Shown in pieces: positions 1-7,900 of a stretch of DNA of 64,000 nt. Position numbers and translations under genes: made by a program. Below the pieces are notes generated by a model that was not told the origin of the DNA, searched no databases, and was given only the letters and a program-made list of their open reading frames with translations. Source of the stretch: Paeniglutamicibacter sp. Y32M11 (GTDB lineage: Bacteria > Actinomycetota > Actinomycetes > Actinomycetales > Micrococcaceae). The stretch's first letter is position 1. Every line of letters starts with the position of its first letter. The DNA is taken from the NCBI RefSeq assembly GCF_019285735.1, contig NZ_CP079107.1:1488001-1552000 (forward strand), read 5' to 3'.

Positions 1-1
1 G

Positions 2-616
2 TTGAACCTCAAGCAGCTCTACCCGATTTCGATCACCATCGACGAGGTGAGCGAAGAAGCCGGCCACCGTGACGCTATCACCGCCGACCTGCTTGAGCGT
101 GAAATCCTTTCCGATGCACGCCTGCAATACGAAGCGCGCACGGAGGCTGTCGGCGAAAAGAATATGCGTGAACTCGAACGTCGTGTGGTGCTTTCGGTGA
201 TTGGCCGTAAATGGCAGGAACACCTCTATGAGATGGACTACCTCAAGGAAGGTATCGGCCTGCGTGCCATGGCCCAGCGTGACCCGCTGGTCGAGTACCA
301 GCGTGAGGGCTTCGTGATGTTCCAGACCATGATGGAATCGATTCGCGAAGAAAGCATTGGAATGCTCTTCAACATTGAGGTCGAAACTCGTCAGGAGCCG
401 CAAATCTCGCTACCGGGTGTCACGGATGCCCGTTCGATGACCTCCGAGCCGGTGCTCAATACTCCGGGGCTGGCAGCCCCGGCTAAACCATCAACATTGC
501 GCTACACCGCACCGGAAGAAACCGGCGAGGCGGTAACGCACACCGAGCGCACCGCTGGTGCCCCGGAAGCCGCAGATAAGAAGGCCAACAAAAAGAAGAA
601 GGGCAAGCGCAGCTAG
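2..616 (+). CDS. secA: Preprotein translocase ATPase SecA, C-terminal part (5' end outside window)
   Basis: This is the C-terminal 204 residues of SecA, the ATPase motor that pushes unfolded preproteins through SecYEG. The segment with [21 protein letters not shown], followed by [12 protein letters not shown] and MMESIREE, matches the helical scaffold and wing region of SecA. The tail is Pro/Thr/Ala-rich and ends in a lysine/arginine-rich run. The C-terminal cysteine zinc motif that binds SecB in proteobacteria is absent, as is usual in actinobacterial SecA1. The TAG stop shares the palindrome CTAG with the stop of the convergent downstream gene. A strong intrinsic terminator follows at 645-689. 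The N-terminal DEAD motor lies before the window. Confidence 0.96.
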   Translation: MNLKQLYPISITIDEVSEEAGHRDAITADLLEREILSDARLQYEARTEAVGEKNMRELERRVVLSVIGRKWQEHLYEMDYLKEGIGLRAMAQRDPLVEYQREGFVMFQTMMESIREESIGMLFNIEVETRQEPQISLPGVTDARSMTSEPVLNTPGLAAPAKPSTLRYTAPEETGEAVTHTERTAGAPEAADKKANKKKKGKRS

Positions 617-1284
617 CCAATCTCCAAGGCAGTAATCTGCCAGCGTCCGTGCCACCGCTCTACTCGTAGAGCGGTGGCACGGACTTTTTGCATGTCGCGC
701 AGGATCACCGCTGCCTCAAAGACCATCGGCAGCACCTGGGTGACTCGCATGCACATCACCCGTGGGTTGGAGTAGCAGCGCGTGGTGGGATCAGGACGCA
801 TGGGATCACTCAGGAGCATATGGGCCTCCAATTTTCCGAGGCAATCCGGACTCAGCGCCCGATTCAGCTGACGGACCGGACGGGCACCGGCCAGGACCTC
901 AAGAACCGCCGGTGCCGCGGCATGAACAACCGCGGCTACCGATTCCCGTGGAGCCAGCGGGCTGATCTCTGGCGGGAAGAGCTTCTCAAATACCTGTTGC
1001 GCGGCCATGCTGGGGGAGTTCTCCGGTGGGTCTTCCTCAAGGCCGCGCCGTGCCTCAGGAACGTCCCGCAGCGCAGATCCGGGAAGTGAGCGGAGGGCAG
1101 GAGGCGCCGTGGCATCGAGCAGGCAGCGACGTCTGCGGGCAACGGCGGGAGCTCGAAATGCTTCGGGAAAACGTCTGGCCGTGGTTCGAGGTGCCCGCAG
1201 GTCGGCGCCGGGAAGCGGGTTATTTCTGAATACGTGGATCGGCTCGGTGGTTTGAATGGATGGTTGAACTGCAATGGCGGACAT
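613..1284 (-). CDS. Rv3235-family small protein
   Basis: A 223-residue protein resembling the actinobacterial Rv3235 family, which is often found beside secA; its function is unknown. The first ~90 residues are Pro/Arg-rich and probably disordered. The conserved part is C-terminal, from about [12 protein letters not shown] onward (helical, small alpha/beta domain) and ends with [17 protein letters not shown]. The start chosen (ATG at 1284, protein MSAIAVQ) has AGGAG five bases upstream; a longer reading frame to 1395 lacks a better site. There is no signal peptide or membrane segment. It follows the LysM gene on the same strand (58 bp gap) and could be co-transcribed with it. Family assignment is by resemblance only. 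Confidence 0.75.
   Translation of the reverse strand: MSAIAVQPSIQTTEPIHVFRNNPLPGADLRAPRTTARRFPEAFRAPAVARRRRCLLDATAPPALRSLPGSALRDVPEARRGLEEDPPENSPSMAAQQVFEKLFPPEISPLAPRESVAAVVHAAAPAVLEVLAGARPVRQLNRALSPDCLGKLEAHMLLSDPMRPDPTTRCYSNPRVMCMRVTQVLPMVFEAAVILRDMQKVRATALRVERWHGRWQITALEIG
645..689 (+). terminator. Intrinsic terminator of secA, inside the convergent coding sequence
   Basis: A perfect 18-bp stem (arms 645-662 and 667-684) with the 4-nt loop CTCG is followed by TTTTT at 685-689. It sits 28 bp after the secA stop. The same bases encode the last part of the convergent gene (613-1284). Confidence 0.93.
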
Positions 1285-1342
1285 CGGTAGCTCCTGATGG
1301 ACGAATGATACTTTCTCGACGAGCGGTGTTGCACAGCGGAGC

Positions 1343-2134
1343 TTATGAGCGCTGCGCATTCTGGTGAGGTGCCCGCAAGATGGTTCCGACGGCAAGGCGG
1401 TTGGGGTTCGAACCGATCAGCTGGCGGTTCGCCTCGTACCAGCGAGGCCAGGCCTCGGCGATGTCCCTAACGGAGGCATCGTCGGGGAGGTTGCGCGCGG
1501 CGATGGCCCATAGGCTGTCGCCCGGACGGACCACCACCTCGATGGCGGTGCGTGTGGATTCGCCACCGAGCAGGCGCTGCAACGGCAACGGAACGCGATG
1601 CGGGATCCAGCCGGGGCTCAGAAGCTCATTGCCATTCTGGCTGGACTCGGCAGCGCCCGGATCAGTTGATGTGAATGCGGTGTCGGCCAGGGGAGATGTT
1701 GGTGGTGATATCTCGCTGACGGGCTGGTAGTCGGCCGCGACGGTCACCGCGGGGCCAGCCACGGCCGGGGGAGCGGCGAGAGCGATCGTTGTCAACGCCA
1801 ATGAACCACTTAACCCCGCCAATGTCAGACGGGCCACAAAACCCGGTACCAGCGCAGCCAGGGCCGCAGATTCCCGGCGCCGCCCAAGCGCTAATGCTAG
1901 GCGGGCGCCCAGTGCGCACGCGAAAGCGGCGACCAACCACAGCAAGACCATGGCGCCAAGCAGACCGAGGGCCACGCCCGTGAGGCGTTCAAGGGATGAA
2001 AGGTCCAACGGTGCCTCGGCGAGTGAATGTGCGCCCACGGCTGCCCAGAGCACCCTGCTGGCGCACAGCATGCCCAGGGAGAGGAGTGTGAGTGCCATGA
2101 GTGTCAGGGCGTCCCTACCGCTTCGGGTGCGCAT
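1343..2134 (-). CDS. Membrane protein with C-terminal LysM domain
   Basis: A 263-residue membrane-anchored protein. Two hydrophobic helices lie near residues 10-32 and 55-80, and a third near 100-120. A Ser/Pro/Thr-rich linker follows, then a LysM domain (about 203-258, starting VVVRPGDSLWAIAARN). LysM modules bind GlcNAc in peptidoglycan, so the likely role is in the cell envelope, tethering or sensing the wall; no catalytic domain is present. The ATG at 2134 is preceded by GAGG. The gene runs toward the Rv3235-like gene and is divergent from 2255. Its upstream region carries a 10-bp direct repeat array (2148-2197). Confidence 0.82.
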   Translation of the reverse strand: MRTRSGRDALTLMALTLLSLGMLCASRVLWAAVGAHSLAEAPLDLSSLERLTGVALGLLGAMVLLWLVAAFACALGARLALALGRRRESAALAALVPGFVARLTLAGLSGSLALTTIALAAPPAVAGPAVTVAADYQPVSEISPPTSPLADTAFTSTDPGAAESSQNGNELLSPGWIPHRVPLPLQRLLGGESTRTAIEVVVRPGDSLWAIAARNLPDDASVRDIAEAWPRWYEANRQLIGSNPNRLAVGTILRAPHQNAQRS

Positions 2135-2147
2135 CGCGACCTCTTTA

Positions 2148-2197
2148 GATGTTGTTTGATGTTATTTGATGGCGTTTGTAAATGTATGATGTCACTT
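2148..2197. repeat. Five 10-bp phased repeats upstream of LysM gene
   Basis: Units begin at 2148, 2158, 2168, 2178 and 2188: GATGTTGTTT, GATGTTATTT, GATGGCGTTT, a degenerate GTAAATGTAT, and GATGTCACTT. The array lies 13 to 63 bp upstream of the LysM start codon, in the divergent promoter region. One-helical-turn spacing suggests cooperative head-to-tail binding by a regulator. Confidence 0.7.
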
Positions 2198-2254
2198 CAT
2201 CTCCGAAGTTGCTAGGGGTAGGCGCGAACGTTTTTTTGGATCTATGGTGTGCAC

Positions 2255-2803
2255 ATGAGATGGGAATCGCTCTTCGCCGACCTAGAAGCGCAATTCGCGG
2301 CCGCGGCCGCGCGCGACCAGGTTAGTGAGGTCCGGGAGATCGTGCGGATCGAACGCGCCCGCCAGACACTCGTGCAGCGCCTGGCCGGTGCCGTGGGTGG
2401 TGACGTTGATCTGCAACTACTCGGTGGGGAACGATTGGGCGGGCGGCTAGCGGGCATCGGGAAGGACTGGCTGATGCTCAACCGCGCGGGCACCGAGGAG
2501 CTCGTCCCGATCAACGCGGTGAGCTGGTGGATGGCCCGGGAGCGGACCCGGACGTTGGCGGAGCCAACGGAGAGTCGCGTGAAGTTTTCCCAAGCACTAC
2601 GCGTGCTGGTGCGCGACCGGGCGCGCGTCTCGGTTGGTGGCATCGACGGAAGCTTGCTGGCCAGCGGAACCCTCGACCAGGTCGGTCAGGACTTCGTGGA
2701 GGTGGCCTTGCACCCGAACGACGAATTCCGCCGAACTCCGGCGGTCAACGGGCGGGTGAGTATTCCCTTTCACGCCATCGCCCGGGTGCGCAGCGGGTCA
2801 TGA
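2255..2803 (+). CDS. Uncharacterised actinobacterial protein
   Basis: A 182-residue soluble protein that I do not recognise beyond a general resemblance to actinobacterial proteins encoded before SAF-domain genes. The N-terminal ~45 residues form a charged helix rich in Glu, Arg and Ala (LFADLEAQFAAAAARDQV). Two similar beta-rich blocks follow (about 48-90 and 112-180; compare GGERLGGRLAGIGKDWLML with GIDGSLLASGTLDQVGQDFVEV), suggesting a duplicated small barrel fold. The ATG at 2255 was chosen because TATGGT ends six bases before it, the layout of a leaderless transcript; a GTG at 2249 is also in frame. It may be transcribed together with the SAF/ATPase pair downstream (130 bp gap). Confidence 0.72.
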   Translation: MRWESLFADLEAQFAAAAARDQVSEVREIVRIERARQTLVQRLAGAVGGDVDLQLLGGERLGGRLAGIGKDWLMLNRAGTEELVPINAVSWWMARERTRTLAEPTESRVKFSQALRVLVRDRARVSVGGIDGSLLASGTLDQVGQDFVEVALHPNDEFRRTPAVNGRVSIPFHAIARVRSGS

Positions 2804-2861
2804 GGTACCCGCGGCACCAAATACAACAGCGTTGATATCCACAACCGCACATCGGCCCCTT

Positions 2862-2875
2862 CTCAGGGCCCTGAG
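2862..2875. other. 14-bp perfect palindrome between 2255 gene and SAF gene
   Basis: CTCAGGGCCCTGAG is a perfect palindrome in the 130-bp gap. No T-run follows it, so it is not a typical intrinsic terminator. It could be an operator or just a weak hairpin. Confidence 0.4.
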
Positions 2876-2933
2876 CGCGGCGTAGGGTGACCCACAAGGG
2901 GCACCGGTGGGCATCGACCGAGGGGGACTTGGC

Positions 2934-3590
2934 ATGGGGAAGGCGAAGGACGCTGGCACGCCGATGGCCCAAAGGTTGGGTAAACCCAGCTGGAAGGATC
3001 CGCGACTCCTGCTGGGCATTCTGATCGTGTTGGCATCCTGCGTCGGGGTCATTACGCTGATCAGCTCCATGGACCGCACCACCCCCATGTATGCGGCCAA
3101 GGCCGATATTTCCCTCGGCGAGGAAATTACCGCCGAGAAGCTCTTGGTGGTGAACGTGAAGCTTGACTCTCTGGAGGAACGCTACGTGCCGGCGGACCCC
3201 GCGCTGCTGAAAGGTACACGTGCCAATAGCTTGGTCAGATCGGGACAGCTGGTGCCGCGCAGCGCACTTGGTCTCTCGGATGGATCCAACCGGCGTCCGG
3301 TGTCCATCAACCTGCCAGATACCCTGCCAGCGGCCATCACCTCCGGCGCCCACGTAGATGTTTGGGTATCACTGAAGGACCGGACCGCCAACGCCTTCGC
3401 CCCACCTTCGCTGCTATTACCCTCCGCCGAGGTCACGGCCCGTACCGAGCGTGCCACAGGATTCGGCGGCACCGATGGCACCCTGGTGGAGATCTTGGTG
3501 GTTGATGAATCGCTGGCCGATCTCTTGGAGGCGATGGCCAACGAGGCTCGCATCACCGTGGTCTTTAACCCGCAGGCCAGTGCCTCGTGA
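2934..3590 (+). CDS. SAF-domain membrane protein (CpaB/RcpC-like)
   Basis: A 218-residue protein with a cytoplasmic N-terminus, one membrane helix (about 23-45, LLLGILIVLASCVGVITLI) and an extracytoplasmic SAF domain (about 52-115, containing ADISLGEEITAEKL and VRSGQLVPRSAL). The rest is beta-rich and RcpC-like (VSINLPDTLPAAITSGAHVDVWV). SAF/CpaB proteins are usually part of Flp/Tad pilus assembly, but no other pilus gene lies in this window. The start at 2934 has AGGGGG upstream; an in-frame GTG at 2907 lacks such a site. The stop overlaps the GTG start of the CpaE-like ATPase (GTGA), so the two are translationally coupled and probably work together. Confidence 0.85.
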   Translation: MGKAKDAGTPMAQRLGKPSWKDPRLLLGILIVLASCVGVITLISSMDRTTPMYAAKADISLGEEITAEKLLVVNVKLDSLEERYVPADPALLKGTRANSLVRSGQLVPRSALGLSDGSNRRPVSINLPDTLPAAITSGAHVDVWVSLKDRTANAFAPPSLLLPSAEVTARTERATGFGGTDGTLVEILVVDESLADLLEAMANEARITVVFNPQASAS

Positions 3591-4837
3591 GTATTTCGGT
3601 GGTGGTCCATGGCGACGACGGTGCGGTCATTGAGCGATTAGAACGTCACCGCGGCGCGCTCACGGTCGCCCGCAGTTGCACCGAAATGTCTGAAACTATC
3701 GCTCTGTGTGAAACCGGGCTCGCCGATGCCGTGATTCTGGCCGGGGACCCCGCCCTGGTGGAGACGGCGGACATCGATGCCATGGCCGAGCGCGGGGTTC
3801 CGGTGGTGGTCTTGTGCGACGACGGCGCCCAGGGTGCACGGCTCGGCGCGGCCGGGGCCTACGTGGCAGCCGTCTCGATTAGCGCCGAAGACTTAGGCAT
3901 TTTGGTCGCTCGGGCCAGGGCGGAACTGGGGCACCGCGAACCCGGAGAAAATCCGGCCGCGGAACGAAAACCGGCGGCGCCGGCGTCTGCAAACAAGGCC
4001 CGCGTGGTGGTGTTTTGGGGACCCGTCGGATCACCCGGACGGTCGTTGCTGGCGCTGAATTATGCGGTGGAGCGAGCCCTGGGTGGTCATGACGTGGTGT
4101 TGCTGGATGCCGACACCTACGGAGCCTCCCAGGCCGTGCAGTTGGGCCTGCTCGATGAGGCGGCCGGCATCGCGCAGATGTGCCGGATCGTCGACGCCGG
4201 GCGATTTGATGCGCGAACCTTGGAACGCATCTGCGCGCCCGTGGTGATAGCCGGCGCTCGCATGCGGGTGGCCACCGGGTTGCCGCGCGCCAGCCGGTGG
4301 CCGGAGCTGCGTCCCACGGCATTACGCCGCGCGGTGCTGGCATTGCAGGAGATCTGTGACGACATCGTGATCGATGTGGCTGCTCCCGTGGAACTTGATG
4401 AGGAATTGACCTTTGATACCGCGGCCCCGCAACGTAATGGTGTCACGACCGCCATGCTGCGAATGGCCGATGAGATTTATGCCGTGGGTACGGCCAGCAG
4501 TATCGGGGTACCGCGGTTGGTGCGGGCCCTAGAAGAAATGCATGAGGTGCTCGGCGATGTGGATACCAAGGTCTTGTTTAATCGAGTCTCGGCCGCCAAC
4601 GTGGGGGCCTCGCCGCGCACGGCGCTGGCCGAGACCTGGGCGCGGTTTGGGCCGAAAGTTCCCATTGCCGGATACCTGCCACAGGATGCGCCGGCGGTCG
4701 ATGCGGCGTTGTTGGCGGGCAGCGCGCTAGCAGAAATAGCTCCGAATTCGCAGTTGCGGTTGGCCATCTCTGCCCTTGCGGGGCAGCATCCGCGGTCGAA
4801 AATGCCGATCTTGCGCAGATTCTCGCGTTCGATGTGA
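3587..4837 (+). CDS. CpaE/MinD-like P-loop protein with altered Walker A
   Basis: A 416-residue protein. Residues 1-115 look like a CheY-like receiver-type N-domain, as in CpaE. A Pro/Ala linker follows, then a MinD/ParA-type domain from about 138 (ARVVVFWGPVGSPGRSLLALNYA). Strands LLDADTYGASQAVQLGL and IVIDVAAPVELDEEL match the switch regions of the family. The P-loop reads GPVGSPGRS, with arginine where a Walker A lysine is expected and no KGGxxKT lysine, so ATP hydrolysis may be weak or absent. The C-terminus is basic (RSKMPILRRFSRSM). It is coupled to the SAF gene. It may localise or regulate an envelope complex. Confidence 0.82.
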   Translation: MSISVVVHGDDGAVIERLERHRGALTVARSCTEMSETIALCETGLADAVILAGDPALVETADIDAMAERGVPVVVLCDDGAQGARLGAAGAYVAAVSISAEDLGILVARARAELGHREPGENPAAERKPAAPASANKARVVVFWGPVGSPGRSLLALNYAVERALGGHDVVLLDADTYGASQAVQLGLLDEAAGIAQMCRIVDAGRFDARTLERICAPVVIAGARMRVATGLPRASRWPELRPTALRRAVLALQEICDDIVIDVAAPVELDEELTFDTAAPQRNGVTTAMLRMADEIYAVGTASSIGVPRLVRALEEMHEVLGDVDTKVLFNRVSAANVGASPRTALAETWARFGPKVPIAGYLPQDAPAVDAALLAGSALAEIAPNSQLRLAISALAGQHPRSKMPILRRFSRSM

Positions 4838-4920
4838 CGTCCGTAACGGGGCGGGATAGTGTTGTAATACAAGCAGTGCGCAATGACGCGCAAAGCACTT
4901 CAATCCACGGAGGCGTTCTT

Positions 4921-7900
4921 TTGAACTCGTCGGAGTCCAGCATGTCCGAAACATTCATCGCTGAGACACTCACGCCCACATTGGTCGGCACATACTATGC
5001 GCAATTGGCACCGGAAGATGCTGCGTCCTACACGCCAGCGCAATTGCATGCTCGGGTGGCGGCACACCTCACCGCCGGCTGGCAACGGCAGGCGAAAACC
5101 GCCCGTGTCGCGGTGTCCCGGCACAATGGAGTCAGCCTCGTTTACGTGGTCACAGACGACATGCCGTTTTTGGTGGACTCTGTCACCGCCGAGATCGTGC
5201 GCCAGAAGCAGGCCATCAACGTGGTGGTGCACCCCACCTTCCTCGTGGGCAGGGACAGCGTTGATGGACACATCACCTCCTTTGACTCCGTGACTGCCAA
5301 CGAACACATCGCCAGCGGTGATACCGCCGCGCTTCCGGATATCTCCGCGTTGGTGGCCCGCAGCCGTGACACGGCCATCGAATCCTGGATTTCGGTGGAG
5401 CTGGGCGGAGAACCCAGCGACGAGGCACTGGCGGCACTCGTCGCGGGCCTGGAACGGATCCTGCGTGATGTGCGTGCGGCGGTTGATGACTGGCCAGCGA
5501 TGCGCAACAAGGCCCACGAGATTGCCGATTCGCTGAGCACCGTCACCGGTGCCGGTGAGATCCCGGACCTCGACGGTGCCGTGGACTTGCTGCACTGGTT
5601 GGACAACGGGAACTTCACCTTCCTGGGGTACCGCGAATACGACTTGATCACCGAAAACCACGAAGATGTGCTGCGCTTGCAGGTTGAATCGGGTCTGGGG
5701 CTCATGCGCAATACCGAATCGGCCAGCGGGCTTCAGCACCTGACCAAGCGCGGCCGGGCCATGGCCCGTGACAAGCGCGCCCTGGTAATCACCAAGGCCA
5801 ACTCCCGATCGACGGTGCACCGTGGGGTCTACCTGGACTACGTGGGTGTAAAGCGTTTTGACGCTGCGGGCAACGTCAACGGTGAACGCCGTTTCATCGG
5901 GCTCTTCGCCTCGAGTGTTTACACCTCCTCGGTGCGCAGCGTCCCGGTGGTCAAAGACAAGGTCGCCGCGGTGCTCGAGCGTGCCGGATTCGCCCCGGAC
6001 TCGCACTCCGGCAAGGACATCGTCACCATTCTGGAGACCTACCCGCGAGATGAGCTCTTCCAAATCTCCGTGGAGGATTTGACCAGCACGGTGCTGGGCA
6101 TCTTGCGCCTGCAGGAACGCCGCCGCACCTCCCTCTTCCTGCGACCCGACGTCTACGGGCGCTTTATGTCGGCAATCGTCTACCTGCCGCGTGACCGTTT
6201 CACCACCGGGGTACGTCTGCGCATCGAGAAGGAACTTTCGGCCGCCTTCAACGCGGAGTCGATGGACTTCGAAACACGCATGAGCGAATCCTCCCTGGTC
6301 CGTTTGTTCTACCGAATCCGCCTCCAGCGCCACGGACTGACCCCCGTGGTGGATCGCGCGGCCCTCGAAACGCGCTTGGTCGCAGCGGTGCGTTCCTGGT
6401 CCGAGGGCATCGGCATGGCCGCCAATGAACGCTATGGAGCGTTGAAGGGCGCCGAAGTGGCCTCCGGCTGGGCCGAGGCCTTCCCCGCCGCCTACCGCGT
6501 TGACTTTGAGGTGGAAGACGCGCTGGCCGACATCGAACGCTTTGGCCAGTACGAGGAGCCCGACCAGCAGGGCCCGGTGGTGCAGTTTGCCGTCCCCGAC
6601 GAGGATATCGATTCCGAGGTTAACGCCCGGATGAAGCTCTACCTCACGGCACCGCTCTCCCTGTCCAAGATCCTTCCGGTACTCCAGCACCTGGGCCTGG
6701 AAGTGGTGGAGGAACGACCCTTCGCCATCACCCCGGCCGACGCCGAACCGCGCTACCTCTACGACCTGGGACTGAAATTCCCGGCGGGTATCGACCCGCT
6801 GCAGGCAGCCCCACTGCTCGGCGAGGCCTATTCCGCGGTGGTCAGAGGCAAGGCCGAGTCGGACACCATGAACCGGTTGGTGCTCCTGGAGGCCGTTTCC
6901 TGGCAGCAGGTAGCGCTGCTGCGGGCCTACTCCCGGTACCTGCATCAGCTGGGGGTATCAAACTCCTACACGTTCATCTCCGACACCCTGGTGGCCAACC
7001 CGGATGTCACCCGCGGCATCATTGCCCTCTTCGAGGGAACCTTTGACCCGGCGCTGAGCGCCGAGCAGTCGGCCGCAGCCATCGCGAAGGCCCAGACAAT
7101 TCTCGAGGAATCCTTGGAAAAGGTCCCGACGTTGGATGCGGATAAGTTGCTGCGCCGCTTTGTGAACCTCATCGAGTCCACCCTGCGCACCAACTACTTC
7201 ACCGATCCCGCGGCGCTGGCCTTCAAGCTGTCCCCGCGCACCATCGATGATGCCCCGTTCCCGCGGCCCAAGTACGAAATCTGGGTCTGCTCCCCGCGCC
7301 TCGAGGGGGTGCACCTGCGCTTCGGCGAGGTGGCCCGCGGTGGTCTGCGGTGGAGTGATCGTCGTGAAGACTTCCGCACCGAGGTTTTGGGCCTGGTCAA
7401 GGCGCAGATGGTGAAGAACGCTGTCATCGTTCCCACCGGCGCCAAGGGTGGCTTCTTCGCCAAACAGCTGCCCAATCCCGGTGAAGACCGTGTGGCCTGG
7501 ATGGAAGAGGGCAAGGCCGCGTACCGAATCTTCATTCGTTCGCTGCTGGAGATCACCGACAATTTGGTCGCCGATGACAACGGCGAACGCGTGGTGCCAC
7601 CGGCCAACGTGGTGCGCCTGGACGGGGACGACACCTACCTGGTGGTGGCCGCCGATAAGGGGACGGCGTCCTTCTCCGACATCGCCAACGAGATCTCCGC
7701 CGACCGTGGCCACTGGCTCGGTGACGCCTTCGCCTCCGGCGGCTCGGTGGGCTATGACCACAAGGCCATGGGCATCACCGCCCGCGGCGCCTGGGAATCG
7801 GTGAAGCGCCACTTCACCGAATTCGGTGTTGACACCCAGACCCAGCCGTTCAGCGCCGTGGCGGTGGGCGACATGTCCGGGGACGTGTTTGGTAACGGCA

